A program made the translations under genes and the position numbers. A stretch of DNA of 64,000 nucleotides from Corynebacterium sp. HMSC074A01 (lineage in GTDB: Bacteria; Actinomycetota; Actinomycetes; Mycobacteriales; Mycobacteriaceae), in contig NZ_KV825619.1 in the NCBI RefSeq assembly GCF_001831515.1, positions 54,214-118,213 of the forward strand. The letters run 5' to 3'. Below the pieces are notes generated by a model. The model did not search any database, was not told the DNA's origin, and worked only from the letters and a program-made list of their open reading frames with translations. This document shows positions 9,011-18,200 of this stretch, one piece after another (the first letter of the stretch is position 1; every line of letters starts with the position of its first letter).

Positions 9011-9973
9011 ATGTCACGCAAGCTCATCTTGGATCTGGACACCGGCATCGACGACGCGCTGGCGCTTGCCTACGCGCTCGGCTCCGAGGACGCCGAGCTC
9101 ATCGGCGTGACGTGTACCTACGGGAATGTGACGGTGGAGCAGTCCGTGCGCAACACGCTCGCGCTTTTGGAGCTGTTTGGCCGCACCGACGTGCCCGTGT
9201 TCGCTGGCCCGGGCCACGCACGTGCGAAGGACTCGTTCACAGTCCAGGAGATCTCCGCGTTCATCCACGGCACAAACGGCATCGGCGAGGTGGAGATCCC
9301 TGATGCCGCACGCGGGGTAGAGGAGACCTCTGCGGTGGACTTCCTTATCGACTCGGTGGAGGCTTACGGCGATGACCTGGTGATCGTGCCGACTGGCCCG
9401 TCGACCACGATTGCCGCGGCGATCGAGGCCTCCAACGTCTTCCGAGACAACGCCCACATCGTGATGATGGGTGGCGCGCTGACCGTGCCTGGCAACGTCA
9501 ACGCCTGGACGGAGGCGAACATCAACCAGGACCCCGAGGCCACGGATCTGATGTTCCGGAGCCTGCGCGACGTCACCATGATCGGCCTCGACGTCACGCT
9601 CCAGACGCTGTTGACGCGGACGGAAACTGCGCAGTGGGAAAAGCTTGGCACGCGCGGCGGAGACTTCCTCGCGGCCGCCACGAACTACTACATCGACGCG
9701 TATAAGACGACCTCCCCGCACCTGGGCGGGTGCGGGCTGCACGACCCGCTGGCAGTCGCGGTCGCGCTTGACCCGAGCTTGGTGGACACCCTCGGGATCA
9801 ACATGAAGGTCGACACCGAGGGGCCGACCCGCGGGCGCACGATCGGCGACGAGACCCGACTGAACGACCCGGACAAGCATGCCGCCGTGGCCGTGCGCGT
9901 GGACACCGCGCGCTTCCTCGACGAGCTCATGCAGCGACTGACCACTTTGGCTTCTGCCACCCCGGTCGTGTAA
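9011..9973 (+). CDS. Nucleoside hydrolase (inosine/uridine-preferring type)
   Basis: Hydrolyses the N-glycosidic bond of ribonucleosides for base salvage. The N-terminus carries the Ca2+-binding signature as LDLDTGIDDALAL (family: DTDPGxDDA), followed by GVTCTYGNVTVEQ and VFAGPGHA. The central VPTGPSTTIAAAI and VMMGGAL..PGNVN strands (about 120-165) and HDPLAVAVAL (about 245) complete the active site. GAAAGGA lies 11-17 nt upstream of the ATG. It follows ribF by 43 bp and could be co-transcribed. In C. glutamicum a nucleoside hydrolase gene is in the same place. Base preference cannot be read from the sequence. Confidence 0.92.
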   Translation: MSRKLILDLDTGIDDALALAYALGSEDAELIGVTCTYGNVTVEQSVRNTLALLELFGRTDVPVFAGPGHARAKDSFTVQEISAFIHGTNGIGEVEIPDAARGVEETSAVDFLIDSVEAYGDDLVIVPTGPSTTIAAAIEASNVFRDNAHIVMMGGALTVPGNVNAWTEANINQDPEATDLMFRSLRDVTMIGLDVTLQTLLTRTETAQWEKLGTRGGDFLAAATNYYIDAYKTTSPHLGGCGLHDPLAVAVALDPSLVDTLGINMKVDTEGPTRGRTIGDETRLNDPDKHAAVAVRVDTARFLDELMQRLTTLASATPVV

Positions 9974-9976
9974 GCT
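9947..9976 (+). promoter_or_regulatory. rpsO promoter
   Basis: TTGGCT (9947-9952) and TAAGCT (9971-9976) are 18 bp apart with a TG just before the -10; the -10 overlaps the stop region of the nucleoside hydrolase gene. A start near 9983 would give a leader of about 95 nt before rpsO. Confidence 0.6.
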
Positions 9977-9989
9977 CTTTCGAGGTCTT

Positions 9990-10026
9990 GCGCCAATCGA
10001 CTGCGGTTCGCGGCAGTTGCGGTGCA
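9990..10026 (+). promoter_or_regulatory. Hairpin in the rpsO 5' leader
   Basis: The leader can fold with GCGCC (start) pairing with GGTGC (end) and an inner ACTGC/GCAGT stem around GGTTCGCG. Ribosomal protein S15 represses its own mRNA through leader structures in several bacteria, so this is a candidate autoregulatory site; that role is inferred. Confidence 0.35.
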
Positions 10027-10077
10027 GTACAAGACTTTTGATCTAGAGCGCGAACTGAAATACCAAGGAGCATGCTC

Positions 10078-10347
<270 letters not shown>

Positions 10348-10364
10348 GCGACTTCGCACCTTTC

Positions 10365-10397
10365 CCCCGCCGCACCCAGCCTTCTGGGGCGGCGGGG
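10365..10397 (+). terminator. Intrinsic terminator after rpsO
   Basis: CCCCGCCGC pairs with GCGGCGGGG, and inside it CCCAG pairs with CTGGG with one bulged A, making a 14-bp stem around CCTT. The following sequence is T-rich (TTTGCGTTT). Confidence 0.75.
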
Positions 10398-10443
10398 TTT
10401 GCGTTTCCGTGAGATCTGAAGCTGCAATACATGGAGGTGCTGG

Positions 10444-10449
10444 TAGAAT
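10444..10449 (+). promoter_or_regulatory. pnp promoter -10 (TAGAAT)
   Basis: TGGTAGAATG gives an extended -10. A start near 10457 leaves about a 70-nt leader before the pnp TTG codon. No good -35 is evident. Confidence 0.5.
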
Positions 10450-10525
10450 GTGTGCCGTTGCAAAATGAACGCGATACCCGGCGGCACCGATGACCGCCTT
10501 GTCAAGACCCAAGGAGAGGGATCTT

Positions 10526-12805
10526 TTGAGCAGCTTTAGCCCCAAAAACTCGTACGACGTCCACGTCGATGAGGAGTTTGGCATCACCGAAGCCGTTGCC
10601 ACGCTGGACAACGGCGACTTTGGTACCCGCACCATCCGTTTCGAGACAGGCCAGCTGGCCCGCCAGGCCGACGGCTCGGTGACCACCTACCTGGACGAGG
10701 ACACGATGATGCTGGCCACCACCACCGCATCGAACCAGCCTCGCGAGGGTTTCGATTTCTTCCCACTCACCGTTGACGTCGAAGAGCGCATGTACGCCGC
10801 GGGCCGCATACCCGGCTCGTTCTTCCGCCGCGAGGGCCGCCCGTCCACGCAGGCGATCCTGGCCTGCCGCCTGATCGACCGACCGCTGCGCCCCACCTTT
10901 GCCAAGGGCCTGCGCAACGAGGTGCAGTGCGTGATCACTGTGCTGTCGATGGCACCGGACGAGTACTACGACGTCGTCGCCATCAACGGCGCGTCCGCCG
11001 CGACCCAGCTGTCCGGCCTGCCGGTCTCCGGCCCGGTCGGTGGCGTGCGCATGGCGCTGATTGCCGACGATAAGCACCCGCAGGGCCAGTGGGTCGCCTT
11101 CCCGAACGCGGCGCAGCACGAGCGCGCCCTGTTCGAGATGGTCGTCGCCGGCCGCATGGTCGAGCGCAAGGACGGCAAGAAGACCCGCGAAGACGTCGCC
11201 ATCATGATGGTCGAGGCCGGCGCGGGCGTCAACGTGGTCAAGCTGGTCAAGGAGGGCTTCCCGGCCCCGACCGAGTCCACCGTGGCAGAGGGCCTGGAGG
11301 CGGCGAAGCCGTACATCCGCACCCTGGCCAAGGCACAGGCCGACCTGGCCGCAGAGGTGGGCAAGGAGACCAAGGAGTTCACGCTCTTCCCGCCGTACTC
11401 CGACGAGGTGTACAAGCAGTTGGAGAAGAAGGCCGCCAAGAAGCTGGGCAAGATCATGACGATCAAGTCTAAGGCCGAGCGCGAGGACGCCTCCAACGCC
11501 TACATGGAGGAGATCGAGGAGTCGCTGCTGGACAAGTTCGACGTGGACGAGGACGACCACGAGCACGCCGCCACCTCGAAGGAAATCCGCGCTGCCTACA
11601 ACGCGGTGCAGAAGAAGATCGTGCGCGAGAAGATCCTCACCGAGGGCTTCCGCATTGACGGCCGCGGCGTCAACGACATCCGCGACCTGGAGGTCGAGGT
11701 CGAACTGATCCCGCGCGCCCACGGCTCCGCCCTCTTTGAGCGCGGCGAGACCCAGATCCTCGGCGTGACCACCCTGGACATGCTGAAGATGGAGCAGCAC
11801 ATCGACTCCCTGCACCCGGAGGACACGAAGCGCTACATCCACCACTACAACTTCCCGCCGTACTCCACCGGCGAGACCGGTCGCGTCGGTTCGCCGAAGC
11901 GCCGCGAGATCGGCCACGGTGCACTCGCAGAGCGCGCCCTGCTGCCGGTTATTCCTTCCAAGGAGGACTTCCCGTACACCATCCGCCAGGTCTCCGAGGC
12001 GCTGGGTTCCAACGGCTCGACCTCGATGGGCTCGGTCTGCGCGTCCACGCTGTCGCTGTACAACGCGGGCGTGCCGCTGGCCGCACCGGTAGCTGGCATC
12101 GCCATGGGTCTGGTCTCTGGCGAGGTTGAGGGCGAGACCAAGTACGTCGCACTGACCGACATCTTGGGTGCCGAGGACGCTTTCGGCGACATGGACTTCA
12201 AGGTGGCAGGTACCACCGAGTTCATCACCGCGCTGCAGCTGGACACCAAGCTTGACGGCATCCCGTCCGACGTGCTGGCCGCAGCCCTGGACCAGGCTTA
12301 CGAGGCACGCGAGACCATCCTGGAGACCATGGCCGAGGTCATCGAGGGCCCGGACGAGATGAACCCGCTCGCACCGAAGATCACCACCGTCACTGTTCCG
12401 GTGAACAAGATCGGCGAGGTCATCGGCCCGAAGGGCAAGATGATCAACTCGATTACGGAGGAGACCGGCGCGGACATCAGCATCGAGGATGACGGCACGA
12501 TCTACGTCTCCGCAACCGAGGGCTCGGCAGCGGACGCGGCGATTGAGAAGATCAACGCGATCGCCAACCCGCAGATGCCCAAGGTGGGCGAGCGCTACCT
12601 GGGCACGGTGGTCAAGACCGTCGCCTTCGGCGCGTTCGTCTCCATTCTGCCGGGCACCGACGGCCTGATCCACATCTCCAACCTGGGCGGCAACACCCGC
12701 GTGGAGAAGGTCGAGGACGTGATCAACGTCGGCGACAAGGTCGAGGTGGAAATCCGCGACATCGACAATCGCGGCAAGATCTCCCTGGTTCCCGTGGAGG
12801 ACTAG
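10526..12805 (+). CDS. pnp: Polyribonucleotide nucleotidyltransferase (PNPase / GpsI)
   Basis: Phosphorolytic 3'-5' exoribonuclease of mRNA decay. Two RNase PH-like domains are visible: [14 protein letters not shown] near the start, and [30 protein letters not shown] plus [25 protein letters not shown] in the second, catalytic one. A KH domain ([13 protein letters not shown]) and a C-terminal S1 domain ([26 protein letters not shown]) follow. TTG 10526 is chosen as start: AAGGAG (10511-10516) is 9 nt upstream and the 759-residue product fits the family, while ATG 10490 has no ribosome-binding site. An out-of-frame mini-ORF (10465-10539) overlaps the start. Confidence 0.95.
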   Translation: MSSFSPKNSYDVHVDEEFGITEAVATLDNGDFGTRTIRFETGQLARQADGSVTTYLDEDTMMLATTTASNQPREGFDFFPLTVDVEERMYAAGRIPGSFFRREGRPSTQAILACRLIDRPLRPTFAKGLRNEVQCVITVLSMAPDEYYDVVAINGASAATQLSGLPVSGPVGGVRMALIADDKHPQGQWVAFPNAAQHERALFEMVVAGRMVERKDGKKTREDVAIMMVEAGAGVNVVKLVKEGFPAPTESTVAEGLEAAKPYIRTLAKAQADLAAEVGKETKEFTLFPPYSDEVYKQLEKKAAKKLGKIMTIKSKAEREDASNAYMEEIEESLLDKFDVDEDDHEHAATSKEIRAAYNAVQKKIVREKILTEGFRIDGRGVNDIRDLEVEVELIPRAHGSALFERGETQILGVTTLDMLKMEQHIDSLHPEDTKRYIHHYNFPPYSTGETGRVGSPKRREIGHGALAERALLPVIPSKEDFPYTIRQVSEALGSNGSTSMGSVCASTLSLYNAGVPLAAPVAGIAMGLVSGEVEGETKYVALTDILGAEDAFGDMDFKVAGTTEFITALQLDTKLDGIPSDVLAAALDQAYEARETILETMAEVIEGPDEMNPLAPKITTVTVPVNKIGEVIGPKGKMINSITEETGADISIEDDGTIYVSATEGSAADAAIEKINAIANPQMPKVGERYLGTVVKTVAFGAFVSILPGTDGLIHISNLGGNTRVEKVEDVINVGDKVEVEIRDIDNRGKISLVPVED

Positions 12806-12829
12806 TCCCCACCGCCTTTGAGCGATAGT

Positions 12830-12865
12830 GAAAACGCCTCCCGCAAAACTGCGGGAGGCGTTTTC
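12830..12865. terminator. Bidirectional terminator between pnp and the aldehyde dehydrogenase gene
   Basis: Perfect 15-bp stem: 12830-12844 pairs with 12851-12865 around a 6-nt loop. An A4 run at the left and a T4 run at the right make it a terminator in both directions for the convergent genes. Confidence 0.9.
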
Positions 12866-12886
12866 TCGTGCGTGTGTGCGTACTCC

Positions 12887-14470
12887 CTAGGGGAGGAAGC
12901 GCAGCTTCTTGCCCAGGTTCAGCGCGGTGCTGAGCAGCGTGCCGTAGTACTTGCGTGGTAACTGGGACGGGCCGCGCATCGGCATGATGCGCTGCTCGGA
13001 GATGTTCTTCGGTTCCGTGTACTTGGTCAGCCCCTCGGCACCGTGGCGACGGGAGAGACCGGACTGCTTCACACCACCCAGCGGGGTGGAGATGGCGGCC
13101 CAGGTGGAGGCGTAACCGTCGTTGATGGTCACGCTGCCGGATTCGATGCGCTTGGCCAGCGCCCACGCGGTCTTCGGCGCACCGAAGACGGAGGCATTGA
13201 GCCCGTAGTCGAGCGAGTTGGCCAGCTCAACGGCCTCATCCATGTCGCGGACGCGCTGGACGTAGACCACCGGACCGAAGACTTCCTGGGTTTCCAGGTC
13301 GGTGTCCGGGCCCAGATCAGTCAAGATGGTGGGGGCGAAGTGGTACGGGCCGATATCCGGGCGGGCCTTGCCGCCGGTGATCAGGGTGGCACCCTTGGAA
13401 AGCGCATCGTCGACAAACGCTTGCACTCGGTCGAGCTGATCCTGGTTGATCAGCGAGCCCATCTCGTAATCCCAGTTCAGACCCGAGCCGAGCGTGATGG
13501 ACTCGGTGGCCTTGCGGAAGGCGTCGATGAAGCGGTCGAAGATGGCGTCGGGCACGTAGATGCGCTCGATGGAGACGCACAGCTGGCCGGAGTTGGAGAA
13601 GCACGCGGTGGCGATGGTGTTGGCGTGCTTTTCGATGTCCGCGTCCGGCGCAATCAGCATCGCGTTCTTGCCGCCCAGCTCCGCGGAGTACCCCACAAGG
13701 CGCTCGCCGACGGTCTCGCCGAGGATCTTGCCGGTCTGGGTCGAGCCGGTGAACATGAGGTAGTCGCACTGCGTGGAGATAGCGTGACCGACTTCCCGGC
13801 CGGAGCCGGTGACGATCTGGAAAAGCTCGCGCGGCAGGCCCGCCTCAATGAGGAAGTGCAGCGCGATGAGGTTGGAAAATGGGGTCTGCCAGTCAGGCTT
13901 TGCGACGATACCGTTACCGGCAATCAGCGCCGCGATCGCATCGGACACGCCGAGAGCCAGCGGGTAGTTCCACGGGCTGATCTGGCCGACGATGCCCTTC
14001 GGTACGCGCTGCTCGACCGTCTTGGAGATCACCGGGAAGGCGCCGGCCCGCTTGGTGTCGGAGAGCAGGCCTTCCGCCTTGTTGCAGTAGTAGCGGGCGT
14101 TGTTGAGCACGTCGAGTACTTCGTCGAACGCTGCGGTGCGGTCCTTGCCGGTCTCCAGCTGGACGACGTCTGCCAAGAGGTCCTGGTTGCGGTAGACCAG
14201 GTCGTGGAAGCGGGAGAGCACTTCGACGCGCTCGCTGATCTCGCGGGCGGCCCACTGCTTCTGCGCTGCGCGGGCACGGCGGAAGGCTTCGTCGACATCA
14301 GTTTTGGTGCCAACGCCGACCCAGCCGATGGGCTCGTCGACGAACGGGGAGGTCACCTCTTGGCGCTCGCCGTTGTAGAGCGAGCCGGTGGCGTGGTTGG
14401 TGGTGAGGTTGAGCAGCATCTCGTGGAAGTGCTCCGGCAGCGGTTGTGCTTTCAGGCGCCGAATTGGCAT
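12887..14470 (-). CDS. Aldehyde dehydrogenase, succinate-semialdehyde dehydrogenase type
   Basis: NAD(P)+-dependent oxidation of an aldehyde to an acid. The 527 residues carry the complete ALDH active site: SPWNYPL with the oxyanion Asn (about 167), AELGGKNAML with the general-base Glu, and NSGQLCVSIERIYV with the nucleophilic Cys (about 300). EVFGPVVYVQ binds cofactor. The sequence resembles the GabD2-type succinate-semialdehyde dehydrogenases of actinobacteria, but the neighbours (two MpaB-type oxygenases, a flavoprotein) do not suggest GABA metabolism, so the in vivo substrate may be a different aldehyde. GGAGAG lies 7 nt before the ATG. A strong hairpin separates it from the upstream oxygenase gene. 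Confidence 0.88.
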   Translation of the reverse strand: MPIRRLKAQPLPEHFHEMLLNLTTNHATGSLYNGERQEVTSPFVDEPIGWVGVGTKTDVDEAFRRARAAQKQWAAREISERVEVLSRFHDLVYRNQDLLADVVQLETGKDRTAAFDEVLDVLNNARYYCNKAEGLLSDTKRAGAFPVISKTVEQRVPKGIVGQISPWNYPLALGVSDAIAALIAGNGIVAKPDWQTPFSNLIALHFLIEAGLPRELFQIVTGSGREVGHAISTQCDYLMFTGSTQTGKILGETVGERLVGYSAELGGKNAMLIAPDADIEKHANTIATACFSNSGQLCVSIERIYVPDAIFDRFIDAFRKATESITLGSGLNWDYEMGSLINQDQLDRVQAFVDDALSKGATLITGGKARPDIGPYHFAPTILTDLGPDTDLETQEVFGPVVYVQRVRDMDEAVELANSLDYGLNASVFGAPKTAWALAKRIESGSVTINDGYASTWAAISTPLGGVKQSGLSRRHGAEGLTKYTEPKNISEQRIMPMRGPSQLPRKYYGTLLSTALNLGKKLRFLP

Positions 14471-14508
14471 GGGAAACTCTCCAGTGAAAAGTTGACTGTG
14501 TGCAAGGA

Positions 14509-14549
14509 CCCACGCCCCAGGTTGCGGGTGTGCGAACCTGGGGCGTGGG
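14509..14549. terminator. Hairpin between MpaB-like gene and aldehyde dehydrogenase gene
   Basis: Perfect 15-bp stem (14509-14523 with 14535-14549) and an 11-nt loop. It lacks a long T run on the minus strand, so it may attenuate rather than end transcription from the upstream oxygenase gene into the aldehyde dehydrogenase gene, or protect mRNA ends. Confidence 0.6.
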
Positions 14550-14565
14550 GTACTGAGGTGCGAGG

Positions 14566-15597
14566 TTAGAACGGGCAGCCTGCGGCGCGGCGTGCAGCGG
14601 CACCGCCGTCGTCGTTGCCCTTCTCGCCCGGCTCACGCGCGGCAACGGTGATGCCGTCGGCAGCCTTGAGCTCTTCTTCCGGGTCACCGCCGTTGTTGTA
14701 CGGGGCGATGTTTCGCGGCTCCTTGTACTTGCCCTCGATCATGCCGTGCTTGATCATCTGGGAGCGGCCCGGCTCCATGTAGCGCTTGTCCTCGGGCAGG
14801 ATCTCGAAGACCTTCTTCACCAGCTTGGCGATGCGGTCGAAGCGCTTCTGGTCCTTCTTGGTCCACTCGAGGTCGAGGATGCGGCGCTCCTTCTCCGGCA
14901 GGGTGCCGTAGGTGAGCCAGATGACCGGGCGCATGATCGGCTTCCAAATGACCTTCCACACCTTCAGCGGCACGCCGTCGGGCGGAGTGATCATCTCTTC
15001 GCGTGCGGTGCGCAGCGCGAAGTCGACGGTCTCGTTGCGCTCCAGCACCGTGTCGACCATCTCGTCCATGTACGCCATCAGGTCGTCGTAGTTGTCGATG
15101 ACCGGACGCTCGGACATCTCGTACTTATCCCACCAGGTCACGCCCTCGCGGACGATCTGGTCCTTCTCCTCGTGGGTGAAGGGGGTGCCGAAGAGCTCCT
15201 GAGCGTAGATGACGCGGTAGACGAAGGTGGCGTGTGCCCACCAGAAGGTCTCCGGGTTCATGGAGTGGTAACGCTCGCCGTTGCGCAGCTTGCCCTTAAT
15301 GGTGGTGTGGTAGTCGCGGATCTGCTTGGACAGGCCCTCATCGTCATAGATAGACATGATGATCTGCGGGGTGGAACGCTCCAGGCGGGCGAAAGGCTCG
15401 TCGAAGAACTTGGAGTGATCCAGCAGGGACTGACCGATCGCGGGGTGCATGTTCTGCATGATGCCCGTGTAGCCGCGGAGGAGCTGGATTCGGTTATCGG
15501 AGCCCCACTTCCACAGGAGGGAGTCCGGGCCGAGGGGGGAGCGGCGGATTTCGCGCTTGCCGCCCTTGGGTTTGTCGGCGGAAACTGGAGTAGCCAT
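14566..15597 (-). CDS. MpaB-family oxygenase (DUF2236), copy 1
   Basis: Member of the ER-bound oxygenase MpaB / rubber-oxygenase (Lcp) catalytic domain family; characterised relatives cleave C=C bonds of isoprenoid chains or oxidise lipid-like substrates, and Lcp uses heme b. The 343 residues begin LGPDSLLWKWGSDNR (about 22-36) and contain the family core RYHSMNPETFWWAHATFVYR (about 108-127), with a His in WAHATF. There is no signal peptide, so it is probably cytoplasmic. The C-terminal 50 residues are low-complexity and end in GCPF. AAGAGG precedes the ATG. Copy 2 at 18544-19458 shares LGPDS, YHS-NPE and WAHATFV motifs. Substrate unknown. Confidence 0.85.
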   Translation of the reverse strand: MATPVSADKPKGGKREIRRSPLGPDSLLWKWGSDNRIQLLRGYTGIMQNMHPAIGQSLLDHSKFFDEPFARLERSTPQIIMSIYDDEGLSKQIRDYHTTIKGKLRNGERYHSMNPETFWWAHATFVYRVIYAQELFGTPFTHEEKDQIVREGVTWWDKYEMSERPVIDNYDDLMAYMDEMVDTVLERNETVDFALRTAREEMITPPDGVPLKVWKVIWKPIMRPVIWLTYGTLPEKERRILDLEWTKKDQKRFDRIAKLVKKVFEILPEDKRYMEPGRSQMIKHGMIEGKYKEPRNIAPYNNGGDPEEELKAADGITVAAREPGEKGNDDGGAAARRAAGCPF

Positions 15598-16041
15598 CAG
15601 CTGCCTCTTTTCATGTGTTTGTCGACATCACGGTTGATATGTGAACGGTAGCACAACTGTTACGTCTATGGGAAGTAGGCCACACAGTTTCCGAAGCGAA
15701 AGTATTACCCGTACCTCACTATCGGTAGGGCGAGTAGCGGTAGGTGTGGGTCGTCGGGAAGTGGTAGCTGCCGTGGGGTTGCCCCGGCATGTGTTCGGGG
15801 TGCGGCGTGTCGAGAAAGTGCCGCGCACGTGCCCCGAGTGTGGCAGGATCACATGGAAATGCCACACATGCGCGATTGTGTTGGTGTACGCCACCCGAAG
15901 CGTGGTAGCGTGTGGCAGATCATACTCGATTGTGTCGTTTCGGACGCTTCGCCAGCTGGTGCAGTTCGCCTTGACGTGCGCGAAACGGGAGTGAGCAGGA
16001 GCATTACGTTCACGGTTTCCCATTGATGAAAGGTAGATCCC
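15598..16041. promoter_or_regulatory. 444-bp divergent regulatory region between MpaB copy 1 and the DUF6230 gene
   Basis: No convincing gene is present. An imperfect palindrome lies at 15648-15663 (GTAGCA-CAAC-TGTTAC) near the MpaB start. GCCACAC/GTGTGGC recurs four times: 15678-15685 (inverted), 15838-15845, 15860-15867 (inverted) and 15910-15917; the second and third form a perfect 8-bp inverted repeat. CGATTGTGT occurs twice, near 15873 and 15928. CATACT near 15921 could be a -10 for the DUF6230 gene. The density of repeated short motifs suggests regulator binding; the protein is unknown. Confidence 0.5.
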
Positions 16042-16626
16042 ATGGGGAAATTCAATTGGAAGAAGACCGCAGTCGCGCTGACCGCGGGGCTGGCCGCCTT
16101 TGGCGCGACAGGCGTGGCGGTGGCCCAGGGCGGGTTGACCGCAAACCTCGCCCTGTCCGGGACGTTGTTTAAGGTGAGCATGACGCACCTTGACGGCGAA
16201 GACTTTGCGCTGTTCGTAGACAGCGAACAGATGCAGGAGGACAACACCATTCCCGTCGCGCGCCTCAAGTTCGGTCATGCCTATGCGTCGAACCTCTGCC
16301 TGTCCGCGAGCTTGCCGGATCTTCCAATGGTCGGGGAGGGCACCCTTGCCCTGCGCGCCAACGGCGACCAGAGCGTGGAGGTGCGCAACCTCCTGGTGGG
16401 AGCTAACGACATCAAGGGCGCGCTGCAGCTAACCGACGCCAACGTGGGCATCGATGCCAACCAAGTCACTCCGAAGGCCGCTCCCGGGACGTGGGGTCTG
16501 CACTCCAGCAAAGTCTCCTTGAGTGCAGACGACATCACCACTACTTCCATCGGTGTGGAGTATCTGTCCGCCTCCGGCGTGGGCGTGACCGTGGAGAGGG
16601 GACGTGAGAATGCCTGCGGCCTCTGA
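16042..16626 (+). CDS. DUF6230-family secreted protein
   Basis: Protein of 194 residues recognised as DUF6230, a family paired with DUF6114 in actinobacteria and without known function. The N-terminus (GKFNWKKTAVALTAGLAAFGATGVAVAQG) is a hydrophobic signal or anchor segment with a possible AVAQ cleavage region; the rest is Gly/Ala/Ser-rich and beta-like with two Cys (LCLSA, ENACGL). GAAAGG lies upstream of the ATG with 9-nt spacing. Its last 17 bp overlap the start of the DUF6114 gene, so translation is coupled. Likely exported and acting at the envelope with its partner; this is inference from the signal segment and pairing. Confidence 0.75.
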   Translation: MGKFNWKKTAVALTAGLAAFGATGVAVAQGGLTANLALSGTLFKVSMTHLDGEDFALFVDSEQMQEDNTIPVARLKFGHAYASNLCLSASLPDLPMVGEGTLALRANGDQSVEVRNLLVGANDIKGALQLTDANVGIDANQVTPKAAPGTWGLHSSKVSLSADDITTTSIGVEYLSASGVGVTVERGRENACGL

Positions 16627-18055
16627 TCCGAAAGAACCGCAAGATTCGCTTGACGACGGGGCGTCGACAAGCACTGCCGAAACCGCCGAACTCGAGCGAG
16701 TTGAGGCGGAGGACGCCGAGGAGCAGCTAAGCACTGCCCAGCGCTTCAAGCGGTGGCGTCGCAACCGGCCCTTCATTCCCGGCCTGCTCATGATGATCTC
16801 CGGGTTTGTCATCGCCGCGCCCGCCTACATCACCGTGCAACTTTCTGACATCCTGGTGATGATTTCTACGGTCTCCGGCGTCTCGACGCTGCTGATCGGC
16901 GTGCTGATGTTCATGTTCGGGCTGGGCTGCTGGCTGCAGCCAGCGACCGCCGTCTACCTCGGCGTACTCGCCATCATTGTGGCCGTGGTGGCCCTGCCCA
17001 CCTCCAATCTCGGCGGCTTCGTCGTTGGCTCGCTCTTTGGCATCGTTGGCGGCTCGCTCGCGCTCGGTTGGGAGCCTGGGGAAGACGTGGACGCGCCGAA
17101 GGAGAAGCGCTCGAAGAAAAGGAGTGTCAAGGAAACCGAGCCGGAAGAGGAAGACGACGACTTCGATCCGTTCGCGGAGGAAGAGTTCGCAGGCTCGGAA
17201 GACGGCGACGAAGGCCGCGGCGGGAGCACCCGACTGGGTGGCTCGACGCTGAACTCGGTCGTCGCGCTCGCAGCAGCTACGGCAATTGTCGGCCTCCTGC
17301 TTGGCGACGCGCAGACCGTGTCCGCCGAAGAGACCGTACGCAAGGTCGCGCAACCCGCGCCGGCGGTGCAGCTCCCGCAGCTGCCGACCCCGCAGCTTGA
17401 GCTCCCGCAGCTTCCCGACGTCCCGTTGCCCTCCCTCAACGTCCCCCCGCCACCAGGCGGCGGGCAGCCGTCAGCACGCCCGAGCGGACAGGCAACAACG
17501 ACGAGCGCGACCACCCCGTCGCCGAGTCCCACCCCGGGACCGGACGCCGGCGCGAGGGCCGCGGGCCCGCTCGCACCTGCGGCGACACCAGCCACGGTCA
17601 CCGCTGACAAGGTCACCATTACCGGCAACGTGCACGCCACAATGGACTATGTCAACGTCGCGGGCACCCCGAAGCGCGCCCTGATCCTGACCGGTGATCG
17701 GCTCGTCGGCCGCAACCTCGGCCTGCAGATCCCGGGCTTCGGCGGCGGGGCGAAGCTGAGCACTGGCAACGTGGACACCAAGGTGATCGACGGCCCGGTC
17801 AAGATCGTCGCCACCGGCCTGACCGCAACCCCGGCAGTGCGCGACGTGCGCACCATCCCGGTGACCGTCAACCTGGACGCCGACATCAACTCGGTGCTCG
17901 ACCAACTCGGCGTACCGGATCGCCACCCAGTGCCGAACATGGAGATCCCCGACATGCTGATGAAGGAAATCTCCCTGACCGGCGTGACCATGGAGATGGT
18001 CGCGCTCTACGGGACGAACTTCGACGCGCCGTCGGTGCGCCTCACGGTTCCCTAA
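16610..18055 (+). CDS. DUF6114-family membrane protein with long extracytoplasmic domain
   Basis: A 481-residue protein. After an acidic cytoplasmic leader, the DUF6114 part (about residues 40-150) has four hydrophobic helices beginning RRNRPFIPGLLMMISGFVI. Then come a charged Lys/Glu/Asp linker, one more hydrophobic segment near 225, a Pro-rich stretch (PQLPTPQLELPQLPDVPLP), and a C-terminal beta-rich domain (about 330-481) resembling the DUF6230 repeats (KVTITGNVHATMDYVNV). The start ATG 16610 is preferred to GTG 16604 because GGAGAGGG ends at 16600. It overlaps the DUF6230 gene by 17 bp. Function unknown; the pair may form an envelope complex. Confidence 0.75.
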   Translation: MPAASDPKEPQDSLDDGASTSTAETAELERVEAEDAEEQLSTAQRFKRWRRNRPFIPGLLMMISGFVIAAPAYITVQLSDILVMISTVSGVSTLLIGVLMFMFGLGCWLQPATAVYLGVLAIIVAVVALPTSNLGGFVVGSLFGIVGGSLALGWEPGEDVDAPKEKRSKKRSVKETEPEEEDDDFDPFAEEEFAGSEDGDEGRGGSTRLGGSTLNSVVALAAATAIVGLLLGDAQTVSAEETVRKVAQPAPAVQLPQLPTPQLELPQLPDVPLPSLNVPPPPGGGQPSARPSGQATTTSATTPSPSPTPGPDAGARAAGPLAPAATPATVTADKVTITGNVHATMDYVNVAGTPKRALILTGDRLVGRNLGLQIPGFGGGAKLSTGNVDTKVIDGPVKIVATGLTATPAVRDVRTIPVTVNLDADINSVLDQLGVPDRHPVPNMEIPDMLMKEISLTGVTMEMVALYGTNFDAPSVRLTVP

Positions 18056-18200
18056 ACAGGGCGGGCTGTCCGGGTTTGTAGGGCCCGGCAGCTGCTGCCA
18101 CGTGTTGGACATCGTGGGAGGGGCTGGCCGGGTCTTTTTGCTGTGGTGTGTCTCGTGCGGCTGACCCTGGTCTAAACGTTGGTTGTCTAAACGCTGGTCC

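Noticed and set aside
10502-12673. 723-codon minus-strand open frame opposite pnp
   Set aside because: Shadow of the pnp codon pattern; no recognisable domain and no ribosome site.
15641-15994. 117-codon plus-strand frame with CPECGRITWKCHTC, resembling a zinc ribbon
   Set aside because: It spans the whole divergent promoter region, lacks a ribosome-binding site or -10-spaced start, and most of it is unlike protein; the Cys pattern could be chance. It could be kept if orthologues exist.
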